Shown: positions 6,017 to 13,044, counted from the stretch's first letter. The stretch is 19,565 nucleotides of DNA from an uncultured Olsenella sp. (GCA_959598545.1 CAUGFC010000021.1:1-19565); one strand, 5' to 3'. Program-made: numbers and translations. Notes: generated by a model not told the origin, from the letters alone.

Positions 6017-8371
6017 ATGAACCTGGACGAGCTGGAGATCGGCAAGGACGCCGTCGTCGCGTCGGTGGACTGCGACGAGCCGTCGCTGCGCCAGCACATC
6101 CTCGACATGGGCCTCACGCCGGGCGTGGAGGTCACGCTGATGAAGCGCGCCCCCATGGGCGACCCGCTCGAGATCCGCCTGCGCGGCTACGAGCTCACCC
6201 TGCGCCGGGACGACGCCGCGCACATCGCGCTCACGCAGGTGCACGACATGCACGACGCCCCGCGCGGCCGCGAGCGCCTGGAGGCTGCCGAGCACCCCGC
6301 CATCGGCGAGAAGTACGCCCCGCGCGCGGCCGGCAAGGCCATCCCGGAGGGTCGTCCGCTGAAGCTCGCCCTCGCTGGCAACCAGAACTGCGGCAAGACC
6401 ACGCTCTTCAACGCGCTCACGGGCTCCAACCAGCACGTGGGCAACTTCCCGGGCGTCACCGTGGACCGCAAGGACGGCCAGGTCAAGGGTCATCCCGAGG
6501 TCACGGTCACGGACCTGCCGGGCATCTACTCGCTCTCGCCGTATACGAGCGAGGAGGTGGTGAGCCGCCGCTTCATCCTGGAGGACGACCCGGACGCGAT
6601 CATCGACATCGTGGACGCCACCAACATCGAGCGCAACCTCTACCTGACGCTCCAGCTCATGGAGCTCGACCGGCCGATGGTGCTCGCGCTCAACATGATG
6701 GACGAGCTCACGGCCAACGGCGGCACCGTGAGCGTGAACCGCTTGGAGGCGGCGCTCGGCATCCCCGTGGTGCCCATCTCCGCCGCGCGCGAGGAGGGCA
6801 TCTCCGAGCTCGTGGAGCACGTGCTGCACGTGGCGCGCTTCCGCGAGCACCCGGGCCGCGTGGACTTCTGCGCGGCGGACGGCCCCGACCACGGCGCCCT
6901 GCACCGCTGCATCCACGGCATCTGCCACATCATCGAGGACCACGCCGCCGCGGCGAGCCTCCCCGTGCGCTTTGCGGCGACCAAGCTCATCGAGGGCGAC
7001 TCTCTCGTGATGGACGCCCTCGGGCTGGACCAGAACGAGCTCGACGCCGTGAAGCACATCATCAGCCAGATGGAGGGGGAGAGCGGCCGCGACCGCATGG
7101 CGGCCCTTGCGGACATGCGCTTCTCGTTCATCGAGGGCGTCTGCGCCGAGTGCGTGGTCAAGCCGCACGAGAGCCGCGAGCATGCGCGCTCGGTGGCGGC
7201 CGACCGCGTCCTCACGGGCAAATACACGGCCATCCCGGTGTTCGTCGCCATCATGGCGCTCGTCTTCTGGCTCACCTTCGACGTGGTGGGCCAGCGGCTC
7301 TCCGACCTTCTCGCCGCCGGCATTGACTGGGTGACGGCGCAGGTGGACGCCGCGCTCACGGCCTTTGGGCTCAACCCCGTGGTGCACAGCCTGGTCATAG
7401 ACGGCGTCTTTGCCGGCGTGGGCAGCGTGCTCTCCTTCCTGCCGATCATCGTGGTGCTCTTCATCCTGCTCTCGATCCTCGAGGACTCCGGCTACATGGC
7501 GCGCGTGGCCTTCGTGATGGACAAGCTGCTGCGCCGGCTTGGCCTCTCCGGCCGCAGCTTCGTGCCCATGCTCATCGGCTTTGGCTGCAGCGTGCCCGCC
7601 ATCATGGCAACGCGCACCCTGCCCTCCGAGCACGACCGCAAGATGACGGTCATGCTCACGCCGTTCATGAGCTGCTCGGCAAAGGTGCCGGTCTACGCGC
7701 TCTTCTCGGCCGCGTTCTTCCCGGAGTGCGCGCCGCTCGTGATGATCGCCCTCTACCTCATGGGCATCGTGGTGGGCATCCTCGTGGCGCTCGTGCTCAA
7801 GGGGACGGCGTTCAAGGGCGACCCGGTGCCCTTCGTGATGGAGCTCCCCAACTACCGCATGCCCGCCCCGCGCACCGTGGCGCGCCTGGCCTGGGACAAG
7901 GCCAAGGGCTTCGCCACCAAGGCGTTCACGATCATCTTCGTGGCGAGCGTGGTGATCTGGTTCCTGCAGACCTTCGACGTGCGACTCAACGTGGTGAGCG
8001 ACCAAAGCGCGAGCATGCTCGCCGCGCTGGGCGCCCTGCTGGCGCCGCTCTTTGTGCCGCTCGGCTTTGGCAACTGGCGCGCGGCGGCGGCGCTCGCCGC
8101 GGGCTTTGGCGCCAAGGAGAACGTCGTGGCCACGCTGACCGTTCTCATGGGCGGCTCCACGGCGGGCCTGCCTGAGCTCTTCTCGCCGCTCACGGCCTTT
8201 GCGTTCCTCACGTTCACGCTGCTCTACACGCCGTGCGTTGCCGCGGTGTCCGCGGTGAAGGCCGAGCTGGGCACGCGCATGATGTGGGCCGTGGTCGCCA
8301 TGCAGTGCGGCGTGGCGTGGGTCGTGGCGCTGCTGGTGCGCCTCGTGGGGATGGCGCTCGGCCTGGGGTAG
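6017..8371 (+). CDS. feoB: FeoA-FeoB fusion, ferrous iron transporter
   Basis: Inner-membrane iron(II) importer of 784 residues joining FeoA and FeoB in one chain. FeoA, an SH3-like domain, covers residues 1-78 (RQHILDMGLTPGVEV, then PLEIRLRGYELTLR). A basic Ala/Arg/Pro linker of about 35 residues leads to the GTPase domain: P-loop GNQNCGKTT (121-129), switch I GVTVD (146-150), G3 DLPG (166-169) and G4 NMMD (226-229). The membrane part begins near residue 408 and carries the conserved core ILEDSGYMARVAF, GFGCSVPAIMATR (Cys524), SCSAKVPVYALF (Cys553) and LYTPCVAA (Cys740). These match FeoB gate motifs and conserved cysteines. No FeoC is fused or adjacent. The start is supported by GAGGAAGGG. 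The gene appears monocistronic. The FeoA domain presumably works in cis in place of a separate FeoA. Confidence 0.95.
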   Translation: MNLDELEIGKDAVVASVDCDEPSLRQHILDMGLTPGVEVTLMKRAPMGDPLEIRLRGYELTLRRDDAAHIALTQVHDMHDAPRGRERLEAAEHPAIGEKYAPRAAGKAIPEGRPLKLALAGNQNCGKTTLFNALTGSNQHVGNFPGVTVDRKDGQVKGHPEVTVTDLPGIYSLSPYTSEEVVSRRFILEDDPDAIIDIVDATNIERNLYLTLQLMELDRPMVLALNMMDELTANGGTVSVNRLEAALGIPVVPISAAREEGISELVEHVLHVARFREHPGRVDFCAADGPDHGALHRCIHGICHIIEDHAAAASLPVRFAATKLIEGDSLVMDALGLDQNELDAVKHIISQMEGESGRDRMAALADMRFSFIEGVCAECVVKPHESREHARSVAADRVLTGKYTAIPVFVAIMALVFWLTFDVVGQRLSDLLAAGIDWVTAQVDAALTAFGLNPVVHSLVIDGVFAGVGSVLSFLPIIVVLFILLSILEDSGYMARVAFVMDKLLRRLGLSGRSFVPMLIGFGCSVPAIMATRTLPSEHDRKMTVMLTPFMSCSAKVPVYALFSAAFFPECAPLVMIALYLMGIVVGILVALVLKGTAFKGDPVPFVMELPNYRMPAPRTVARLAWDKAKGFATKAFTIIFVASVVIWFLQTFDVRLNVVSDQSASMLAALGALLAPLFVPLGFGNWRAAAALAAGFGAKENVVATLTVLMGGSTAGLPELFSPLTAFAFLTFTLLYTPCVAAVSAVKAELGTRMMWAVVAMQCGVAWVVALLVRLVGMALGLG

Positions 8372-8402
8372 GGGCCGCGGCCTGGGCGTGCCGCCCCGTT
8401 CC

Positions 8403-8506
8403 GGGTATGTACGCTGATGCAACTTTGATATTTGTCCATGGTTTGCGTTGCCGCAGGTAGCCTACGTGGTTGGTTGAGAATCAAAGTCTGAACTGTGTAC
8501 ATACCC
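8403..8506. repeat. AT-richer inverted repeat downstream of feoAB
   Basis: Arms 8403-8429 and 8480-8506 match at 21 of 27 positions: perfect GGGTATGTAC outer ends and perfect ACTTTGAT inner ends around a diverged middle. The 50-base loop contains GGTAGCCTAC. Base composition is clearly lower in GC than the flanking genes. Its role is open: a terminator for feoAB, a regulatory region for the LOG gene, or a small mobile remnant. Confidence 0.6.
8474..8503 (+). promoter_or_regulatory. Possible promoter for the LOG-family gene
   Basis: TTGAGA (8474-8479), an 18-base spacer, and TACATA (8498-8503) preceded by TGTG. It is the only pair in the window resembling both promoter boxes. It sits in the right arm of the inverted repeat and would give a leader of about 135 bases containing a hairpin (8533-8560). 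Confidence 0.35.
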
Positions 8507-8532
8507 GCGAGAGGCGCGGTCGTCGGGGCCGA

Positions 8533-8560
8533 GGGGCGCCGGAGCGAGTGGGAGCGCCCC
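8533..8560 (+). other. Hairpin in the leader of the LOG-family gene
   Basis: GGGGCGC (8533-8539) pairs with GCGCCCC (8554-8560) across a 14-base loop and is followed by AAAT. It could be a terminator for readthrough from feoAB or a leader structure. A TGCAGCT-TACC-TGCAGCT direct repeat follows just downstream. Confidence 0.4.
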
Positions 8561-8645
8561 AAATGGGTACACAAAGGCTAGGGTGCAGCTTACCTGCAGC
8601 TGATGCCGGGAGCGTAACGTAGTGCGCCCAACCAAAGGAGAGGCC

Positions 8646-9395
8646 ATGGCAGACGAGAAGGACGAGGCGTTCGACGCCACCTACCACCGCGGACCCGTGA
8701 TCCTGCGCGGGCCGATGATTCCGTCGGACACCTCGACGGGCAACCTCCTCGCGCCCGAGGCGGACACCGACTGGCTGCACATGGACCCGTGGCGCGTCCT
8801 GCGCATCCAGGCGGAGTTCGTGGACGGCTTCGGCGCGCTCGCGGAGCTGGGGCCGGCCGTGAGCGTCTTCGGCTCGGCGCGCACGCCGCGCACGGACCCG
8901 ATGTATCGCGCCGCGCGTCACGTGGGCCGCAAGCTGGCCGAGAAGGGCGTCGCCGTGATCACGGGTGGCGGCCCGGGCATCATGGAGGCCGCCAACTGCG
9001 GCGCGGCCAAGGCCGGCGGCAAGTCCGTGGGCCTGGGCATCGAGCTCCCGCACGAGCAGGGCATCAACAAGTGGGTCAACCTGGGCATGACCTTCCGCTA
9101 CTTCTTCGTGCGCAAGACCATGTTCGTGAAGTACTCGCGCGGCGCCATCATCTTCCCAGGCGGGTTCGGCACGCTCGACGAGGCCTTCGAGCTGCTCACG
9201 CTCGTGCAGACGCACAAGGTTGCCCGCACGCCCGTGGTACTCTTCGGTACCGAGTACTGGCGCGGCCTCATGGGCTGGCTCGAGGGCACCGTGCTCGAGG
9301 AGGGCAACATCTCGCCGCTCGACCCGGAGCTCGTCATGGTGACCGACGACGAGGACGAGGCCGTGCGCGTGGCGCTGAGCGAGATCGTGCGGTAG
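8646..9395 (+). CDS. LOG family (TIGR00730-type) Rossmann-fold nucleotide hydrolase
   Basis: A 249-residue protein of the LOG / former 'lysine decarboxylase-like' family. Characterised members are nucleoside 5'-monophosphate phosphoribohydrolases that release a free base. The diagnostic motifs are both present: GGGPGIMEAAN at 107-117 and PGGFGTLDE at 171-179, with FFVRKTMFV between them supplying the conserved Arg-Lys (156-157). VSVFGSART at 72-80 starts the Rossmann core. An N-terminal extension of about 65 residues, including a predicted amphipathic stretch, makes it longer than the ~190-residue plant-type LOGs and like the larger bacterial group. The start at 8646 is set by AAAGGAG with a 5-base spacer; the in-frame ATG at 8622 lacks one. 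The physiological substrate (AMP, cytokinin-like or other) cannot be told from sequence. It appears monocistronic, ended by a very long hairpin. Confidence 0.9.
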   Translation: MADEKDEAFDATYHRGPVILRGPMIPSDTSTGNLLAPEADTDWLHMDPWRVLRIQAEFVDGFGALAELGPAVSVFGSARTPRTDPMYRAARHVGRKLAEKGVAVITGGGPGIMEAANCGAAKAGGKSVGLGIELPHEQGINKWVNLGMTFRYFFVRKTMFVKYSRGAIIFPGGFGTLDEAFELLTLVQTHKVARTPVVLFGTEYWRGLMGWLEGTVLEEGNISPLDPELVMVTDDEDEAVRVALSEIVR

Positions 9396-9401
9396 CGGGC
9401 A

Positions 9402-9501
9402 CCCAGCAGGGCCGGGGCCCATATCCGGCGCTTCGAACAGCTTCGCCGCAAAGAACGCGGCTGCAGAACTCGCGGCGGACATGGGCCCCGGCCCTGCTGG
9501 G
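9402..9501. terminator. Exceptionally long bidirectional terminator hairpin
   Basis: Arms 9402-9430 and 9473-9501 are 29 bp with two mismatches (CCCAGCAGGGCCGGGGCCCA... and complement) around a 42-base loop that itself contains CCGC...GCGG. It starts 7 bases after the LOG stop and ends shortly before the convergent fucU stop, so it would serve both strands. Confidence 0.75.
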
Positions 9502-9524
9502 CGCGGCAAGTCGCTGTTCTCGGC

Positions 9525-9947
9525 CTACTGGACGACGCCCTTGCGCAGCAGGATGTTGGCGTAGGTGGCCTCCTCGGAGGTGGCCACGATGGCGTAGCAG
9601 CGGCGGGCGCGCTCGATGAAGGCGTCATGCTCGATGTGGGAGATCTTCACGTCGCCGCACTTCTCGGCGATGATGCGACGGTACTCCGCCCAGATCGGCG
9701 GCTCGTCGGCGCCGGGGGCCTCCATCATGGCGACGGGGCTCTCCACGTAGTCGTCCAGCGGCATGAGGGTGAGGATGGACTCGAGCAGCTCCGGCACGCC
9801 GAGGCCGATGCAGCGCACGAGCGCCGTGTTGCCGCTCGAGGTGGCGGGGTAGTTCCCGTCGGTGAGGACGATCTCGTCGCCGTGGCCCATCTCCATGAGG
9901 ACCTTGATGAGGTCGGGTGAGACGTTCTTGGGGATGCCGTTGAGCAT
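9525..9947 (-). CDS. fucU: L-fucose mutarotase (RbsD/FucU family)
   Basis: A 140-residue sugar mutarotase interconverting alpha and beta anomers; the length equals E. coli FucU. Diagnostic sequence: MGHGDEIVLTDGNYPA (catalytic His22, Asp30) near the N-terminus, SPVAMMEAP in the middle, and FIERARRCYAIVATSEEATY then NILLRKGVV at the C-terminus, the FucU active-site Arg/Tyr segment. FucU rather than RbsD is favoured by the MM (A/E) segment and the ERAxxxYAIV signature. The ribosome binding site AAAGGAG is 5 bases from the start. It follows the HPr-like gene by 38 bases on the same strand and is probably co-transcribed with it. No other fucose gene lies in the window, so a wider role on another sugar (fucose, ribose, fructose) is possible. 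Confidence 0.88.
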   Translation of the reverse strand: MLNGIPKNVSPDLIKVLMEMGHGDEIVLTDGNYPATSSGNTALVRCIGLGVPELLESILTLMPLDDYVESPVAMMEAPGADEPPIWAEYRRIIAEKCGDVKISHIEHDAFIERARRCYAIVATSEEATYANILLRKGVVQ

Positions 9948-9985
9948 GCGAGCTCCTTTCGCCGTGCGGGCGCGCGTCGCGCCGC

Positions 9986-10240
9986 CTAGAACGTTGCCAT
10001 GATCTTGCGGAGCGCCTCGGCCGCGGTTGCCTCGTCGGGGCCCTCAACGCGCACGACGATGTGCTCGCCGCTGCGGATTCCGAGCATCATGAGCTCCATG
10101 GGCTGCGTCACCCCCACCGTGCGCCCCGCATGCTCGAGCGTCACGCGGCTGCGCCAGCGCTGGGCCTCGCTGGAGAGGAGCACCGCGAGCTGCACGTGAA
10201 GCCCCAGGGGGTCGGTTATGTCACACGGAATCTCGAGCAT
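9986..10240 (-). CDS. HPr-like phosphocarrier with altered active and regulatory sites
   Basis: An 84-residue protein of the PTS HPr fold. The start is placed at 10240 rather than the longer in-frame ATG at 10279: GAGAGGA precedes it, the resulting length and numbering match HPr exactly, and TATGCT at the upstream ATG looks like a -10 box. With this numbering the phospho-acceptor His15 is kept (PLGLHVQLAV), but HARP/HTRP has become HVQL: Arg17 is Gln and Pro18 is Leu. The regulatory Ser46 region KSLxxL is TQPMELM, so Ser46 is Gln and Lys45 is Thr. The rest (LMMLGIRSGEHIVVRVEGPDE...ALRKIM) is ordinary HPr. His15 kept without Arg17 suggests weak or partner-specific phosphotransfer and no HPr-kinase control. 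It is first gene of a pair with fucU. An Npr- or DhaM-like partner protein is an alternative reading. Confidence 0.8.
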   Translation of the reverse strand: MLEIPCDITDPLGLHVQLAVLLSSEAQRWRSRVTLEHAGRTVGVTQPMELMMLGIRSGEHIVVRVEGPDEATAAEALRKIMATF

Positions 10241-10274
10241 GGCGTCCTCTCGGGGGTCGAGGTGGCTGCCCACT

Positions 10275-10280
10275 AGCATA
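10275..10280 (-). promoter_or_regulatory. Candidate -10 box for the HPr-like/fucU pair
   Basis: TATGCT on the minus strand, 34 bases before the chosen start at 10240. It includes the ATG of the longer open frame, which supports the shorter protein. No clear -35. Confidence 0.4.
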
Positions 10281-10361
10281 AGCTACGCTCATGCGGGTCG
10301 CTTTGGTGAATTTGCATCGCCAAACGCCGTCCCGTCTCCGGCGGGCGGTAGCTGGGATACC

Positions 10362-10883
10362 ATGAGCGGCATGTCCGACTATCAGCACATAGCCCATGGC
10401 TTCGAGCCCATCTTCGACGAGCGCAGCCGCGTGCTCGTGCTGGGCTCGTTCCCCTCGGTGCTCTCGCGTGAGAACCGCTTCTACTACGGCAACCCGCGCA
10501 ACCGCTTCTGGCGCGTCGTCGCGGAGGCGCTGGGGGAGACGGAGCCCGCGCCCGGGGACGTCGAGGCCAAGCGAGAGCTGCTGCTGCGGCACGGTGTGGC
10601 GCTCTGGGACGTGATCGAGTCCTGCGACGTCCGCGGGTCGTCCGACGCCTCCATCAGGAACGTCGTCCCCGCCGACGTGGCGAGAATAACGCGCGTGGCG
10701 CCGGTCCGCGCCGTGATCTGCAACGGCGGCACCGCGGGGCGCCTCTACCGGCGGTGGCTCGAGCCCGTCACGGGCCTTCCTGCCGAGGTGCTGCCGTCGA
10801 CGAGCCCGGCGAACGCGGCATGGTCGGCGGAGCGCCTCGCAGGGCGCTGGCGCGCGGCCCTTCTCGCCGCGCTGAACGTCTAA
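10362..10883 (+). CDS. Family 6 uracil-DNA-glycosylase superfamily: hypoxanthine-DNA (deoxyinosine) glycosylase
   Basis: A 173-residue base-excision repair enzyme of the TIGR04274 type, which removes deaminated adenine (hypoxanthine) from DNA. The core is VLVLGSFPSV (24-33, active-site motif 1), RENRFYYGNPRNRFW (36-50) and the C-terminal LPSTSPANA (144-152), which matches the family's motif 2. AVICNGGTAGRLY lies between. The frame is open further upstream but the region before 10362 has no family similarity and overlaps the divergent promoter. Neither ATG 10362 nor ATG 10371 has a good ribosome binding site; TACCAT at 10360-10365 resembles a -10 box, so a nearly leaderless transcript starting at 10371 is possible. 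Divergent from the HPr-like gene, convergent with the kinase. Confidence 0.85.
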   Translation: MSGMSDYQHIAHGFEPIFDERSRVLVLGSFPSVLSRENRFYYGNPRNRFWRVVAEALGETEPAPGDVEAKRELLLRHGVALWDVIESCDVRGSSDASIRNVVPADVARITRVAPVRAVICNGGTAGRLYRRWLEPVTGLPAEVLPSTSPANAAWSAERLAGRWRAALLAALNV

Positions 10884-10916
10884 CAACGCACAGGATTTGC
10901 TTCAGGTTTGTTTATT

Positions 10917-10966
10917 CCCAGTTGAAAATAACGTACATGCCGAATTTTGTACGTTATTTCCCTGGG
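10917..10966. terminator. AT-rich inverted repeat between convergent genes
   Basis: Arms 10917-10936 and 10949-10966 pair as CCCAG, a small internal loop, then AAATAACGTAC, around a 12-base loop. It lies in a markedly AT-rich stretch (about 10882-10972) between the glycosylase stop and the kinase stop, so a bidirectional terminator is the simplest reading, though the stem is weak compared with others here. Confidence 0.5.
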
Positions 10967-10972
10967 TTGTCG

Positions 10973-11926
10973 TCAGGCGCCGAGAAGCGCCTCGACCTCG
11001 GCGCGCTCCGGCATCGCGGGGATGGCGCCGCGCTTGCGGACGCACAGCGACGCCACGGCGTTGCCCAGGCGCGCGAAGCCCGCGGCGTCCTCCACGGTGA
11101 CCTCCGCCGCCGCCTTGCCGCTCTCGCAGAAGCCCGCGAGGAAGCCGCCCCAGAAGGAGTCGCCGGCACCCGTGGCGTCCACGGCGTCCGCGGGAAATCC
11201 CGGGACCTCGGCGCCGCCGTCGGCGGTCCGCACGTACGCGCCGCCCGCGCCGAGCGTCACAGCCACGACCTTGGGGCCGGCCGCCAGCAGCGCCGCCGCG
11301 GCGGCCTCCGGGTCATCCGTGCCCGTGAGCAGCGCGCACTCCTCGTCAGAGAGCTTCATGAGGTCCATCTGGGGCACCACGGCGCGCATCTGCTCGCAGG
11401 CCGCCTCGACAGACGGCCAGAGGTTCGCACGGTAGTTGGGGTCGTAGGAGAGGGTGCATCCGGACTCGCGGGCGGCCTCGAGCGCGGCGAGCGTGGCGGA
11501 GCGCGCGGGCTCGTCGGTGAGGGAGAGCGAGCCCACGTGGAAGACCTTCGAGGCCGCGATCACGTCGCGCGCGAGCTCACCCTCGGTGATGCGGGTGTCC
11601 GCGCCCGGCTTGCGCGCGAAGGAGAACTCGCGCTCGCCATCCGCCGAGAGGGCGACGAAGGCCAGCGTCGTGAACGCGTCCGGGTCGGAGACGAGGCCCG
11701 TGGTGTCGATGCCCTGCTCCTCCAGCGTGGCGCGCAGGAACTCGCCGTGCATGTCGCAGCCGACCTTGCCGAGAAACGCCGTCCTGTGGCCGAGCTTCTC
11801 CAGCGCCACGAGTACGTTGGCGGGCGCGCCGCCGGGATTGCGCTCGAAGAGGCGCTGGCCGCCCGCGGAGGTGCCGGCGTCGGTGAAGTCGATGAGGAGC
11901 TCGCCCAGTGCGGAGACGGAGAACAT
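10973..11926 (-). CDS. PfkB-family carbohydrate kinase, fructokinase-like
   Basis: A 317-residue ribokinase/PfkB-fold sugar kinase, best read as an ATP-dependent fructokinase (fructose to fructose 6-phosphate). The start at 11926 gives the standard MFSVSALGELLIDF opening with AAGGGA upstream; the longer frame to 11965 would run through the promoter and operator. Family marks: NPGGAPANV (30-38), GKVGCDMHG (53-61), YDPNYRANLW (161-170, typical of fructokinases), LSDEE (192-196), VTLGAGGAYV (223-232) and DATGAGDSFWGGF (250-262) with catalytic Asp256. The lacI gene lies 99 bases upstream on the same strand, but the kinase has its own -10 box and a palindrome over the expected start point. The amylosucrase at 15402-17318 would release fructose for it. 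Other hexoses or ketohexonates cannot be excluded. Confidence 0.88.
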   Translation of the reverse strand: MFSVSALGELLIDFTDAGTSAGGQRLFERNPGGAPANVLVALEKLGHRTAFLGKVGCDMHGEFLRATLEEQGIDTTGLVSDPDAFTTLAFVALSADGEREFSFARKPGADTRITEGELARDVIAASKVFHVGSLSLTDEPARSATLAALEAARESGCTLSYDPNYRANLWPSVEAACEQMRAVVPQMDLMKLSDEECALLTGTDDPEAAAAALLAAGPKVVAVTLGAGGAYVRTADGGAEVPGFPADAVDATGAGDSFWGGFLAGFCESGKAAAEVTVEDAAGFARLGNAVASLCVRKRGAIPAMPERAEVEALLGA

Positions 11927-11942
11927 AGGCCATCCCTTCGGT

Positions 11943-11960
11943 TGCGGAATCGATTCCACA
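11943..11960. promoter_or_regulatory. Palindromic operator at the kinase promoter
   Basis: GGAATCGATTCC (11946-11957) is a perfect 12-bp palindrome, extended to TG(C)GGAATCGATTCC(A)CA with one tolerated mismatch pair. Central CG with flanking A/T is the LacI-family style. It lies just downstream of a minus-strand -10 box, over the predicted transcription start, as for repression. Confidence 0.65.
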
Positions 11961-11963
11961 CCC

Positions 11964-11969
11964 ATTATG
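11964..11969 (-). promoter_or_regulatory. Candidate -10 box of the kinase gene
   Basis: CATAAT on the minus strand, 37 bases upstream of the start at 11926 and next to the GGAATCGATTCC palindrome. Confidence 0.45.
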
Positions 11970-12025
11970 GCGCTCGGGGCGCGACCGGGACGCTCTTCTC
12001 GGCAAACGGTTCGGCGGTCGGGAGG

Positions 12026-13009
12026 CTAGCGCGTGGAGTTCCTCGTCACGACCTCGTAGCCCATCTTGACCTTGCGCGGCACGTTCTCCTCGCCCGACAT
12101 GAAGCCCACGAGCATGCGCGCGGTCTCGGCGCCGGAGGTCTTGTAGTGGTTGTGGACCGTGGTGAGCGTGGGCGTGACGATCTGCGAGATCTCGGAGTCG
12201 TCCACGCCGGTCACGACGACGTCCTCGGGGACGCGCCGTCCGTACTCGCGCAGGCAGGTGAGGGCGCCGTAGGCGATCGAGTCGGTGGCGCAGACGATGG
12301 CGTCGAGCTCGGGGTAGTCCTCGAGCAGCGCCTCGGCCTGCTCGTAGCCGGAGTCGACGGAGAACCCGGCGATGCGCAGGGCCCGCTCGGGCACCTCAAG
12401 GCCGGCGTCGGCGCACGCCGCGAGGAACCCCCTGCGGCGCATCTGGCCGACGGCGACGTCCTCCTCGAAGACGCCGATGTAGGCAGGGCGGGTCGCCGTC
12501 CTGAGCGCGACCGCGGCGACCTCGCGCATGGCGGCGTAGTCGTCCTGGTAGACGCAGGAGCAGACGTCGACGTCCTGGTCGAGCACCACGGCCGGCACGG
12601 GCAGGCCCGCGATGGCCTCGCGGTGCTCGGGCGTGATGACGGTGGCGATGAGGATGACGCCGTCCACCTGGCTCTTCTCGGAGAAGAGGCGCAGGTAGTC
12701 CACCTCGCGCGCGGCGTCGTTGTCCGTGTTGGCGAGAAGGGCCTGGTAGCCGGCCTCGTTGAGGACGAGGGTGATGCCTGCGACCATCCGGCTCACCGAG
12801 GCGGAGTTGATCTTGGGGATGATGACGCCCACTACGTTGGTCTTGCCGGTGCGCAGGGACTTTGCCTGGTGGGAGGGCACGTAGCCGGTCTTCTCGATGA
12901 CGAGGCGGATGGCGGCGCGCTTCTCCTGGCTGACGTAGCCGTCGTTCAGGTAGCGTGAGACGGTGGCGCGGGACACGCCCGCCATCTGGGCGATCTGGTT
13001 GATGTCCAT
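12026..13009 (-). CDS. LacI/GalR-family transcriptional regulator
   Basis: A 327-residue regulator with an N-terminal LacI helix-turn-helix (INQIAQMAGVSRATVSRYLN, 3-22), the hinge region HQAKSLRTGKT, and a periplasmic-binding-protein-like sensor (VVGVIIPKINSASVSRMVAG onward) ending in TPTLTTVHNHYKTSGAETARML. The specificity pair at the start of the recognition helix is Arg-Ala (VSRATVSR). The ligand is probably a sugar or sugar phosphate; a ScrR-like role in sucrose/fructose use is inferred from the adjacent fructokinase-like gene and the amylosucrase. A perfect palindrome sits between its ribosome binding site GGGAGG and its ATG, so it probably represses itself. Divergent from the dhaL operon, which could be another target. 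Confidence 0.92.
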   Translation of the reverse strand: MDINQIAQMAGVSRATVSRYLNDGYVSQEKRAAIRLVIEKTGYVPSHQAKSLRTGKTNVVGVIIPKINSASVSRMVAGITLVLNEAGYQALLANTDNDAAREVDYLRLFSEKSQVDGVILIATVITPEHREAIAGLPVPAVVLDQDVDVCSCVYQDDYAAMREVAAVALRTATRPAYIGVFEEDVAVGQMRRRGFLAACADAGLEVPERALRIAGFSVDSGYEQAEALLEDYPELDAIVCATDSIAYGALTCLREYGRRVPEDVVVTGVDDSEISQIVTPTLTTVHNHYKTSGAETARMLVGFMSGEENVPRKVKMGYEVVTRNSTR

Positions 13010-13021
13010 GTTAACGTTAAC
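13010..13021. promoter_or_regulatory. Palindromic operator overlapping the lacI translation start region
   Basis: GTTAACGTTAAC is a perfect 12-bp palindrome with an AACGTT core, lying exactly between the ribosome binding site GGGAGG and the ATG of the lacI gene. Binding here would block its own expression. The core is shared with the amylosucrase operator (17337-17350). Confidence 0.7.
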
Positions 13022-13038
13022 CTCCCTGTTATGCCCCT

Positions 13039-13044
13039 AGTGTA
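13039..13044 (-). promoter_or_regulatory. Candidate -10 box of the lacI gene
   Basis: TACACT on the minus strand, 29 bases before the ATG at 13009. Confidence 0.4.

Noticed and set aside
3094..6156. A 1020-codon minus-strand open frame
   Set aside because: It overlaps the DXS-like and DegV genes in another frame, has Arg/Pro/His-rich low-complexity translation and no family match; it is a by-product of GC-rich codon use.
5978..8422. An 814-codon open frame antisense to feoAB
   Set aside because: His/Arg/Glu-rich shadow of a clearly identified FeoA-FeoB gene, with no ribosome binding site.
8407..8460. A 17-codon open frame inside the inverted repeat
   Set aside because: No ribosome binding site and no sign of selection; probably chance.
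8450..8465. GCAGGTAGCCTACGTG as an iron-regulator (DtxR/IdeR) box
   Set aside because: Only the central TAGCCTA resembles the consensus, a base is missing from one half, and it lies downstream of feoAB rather than at its promoter.
10754..12958. A 734-codon plus-strand open frame over the kinase and lacI genes
   Set aside because: Antisense shadow; the minus strand has two complete family-matching proteins with starts and operators.
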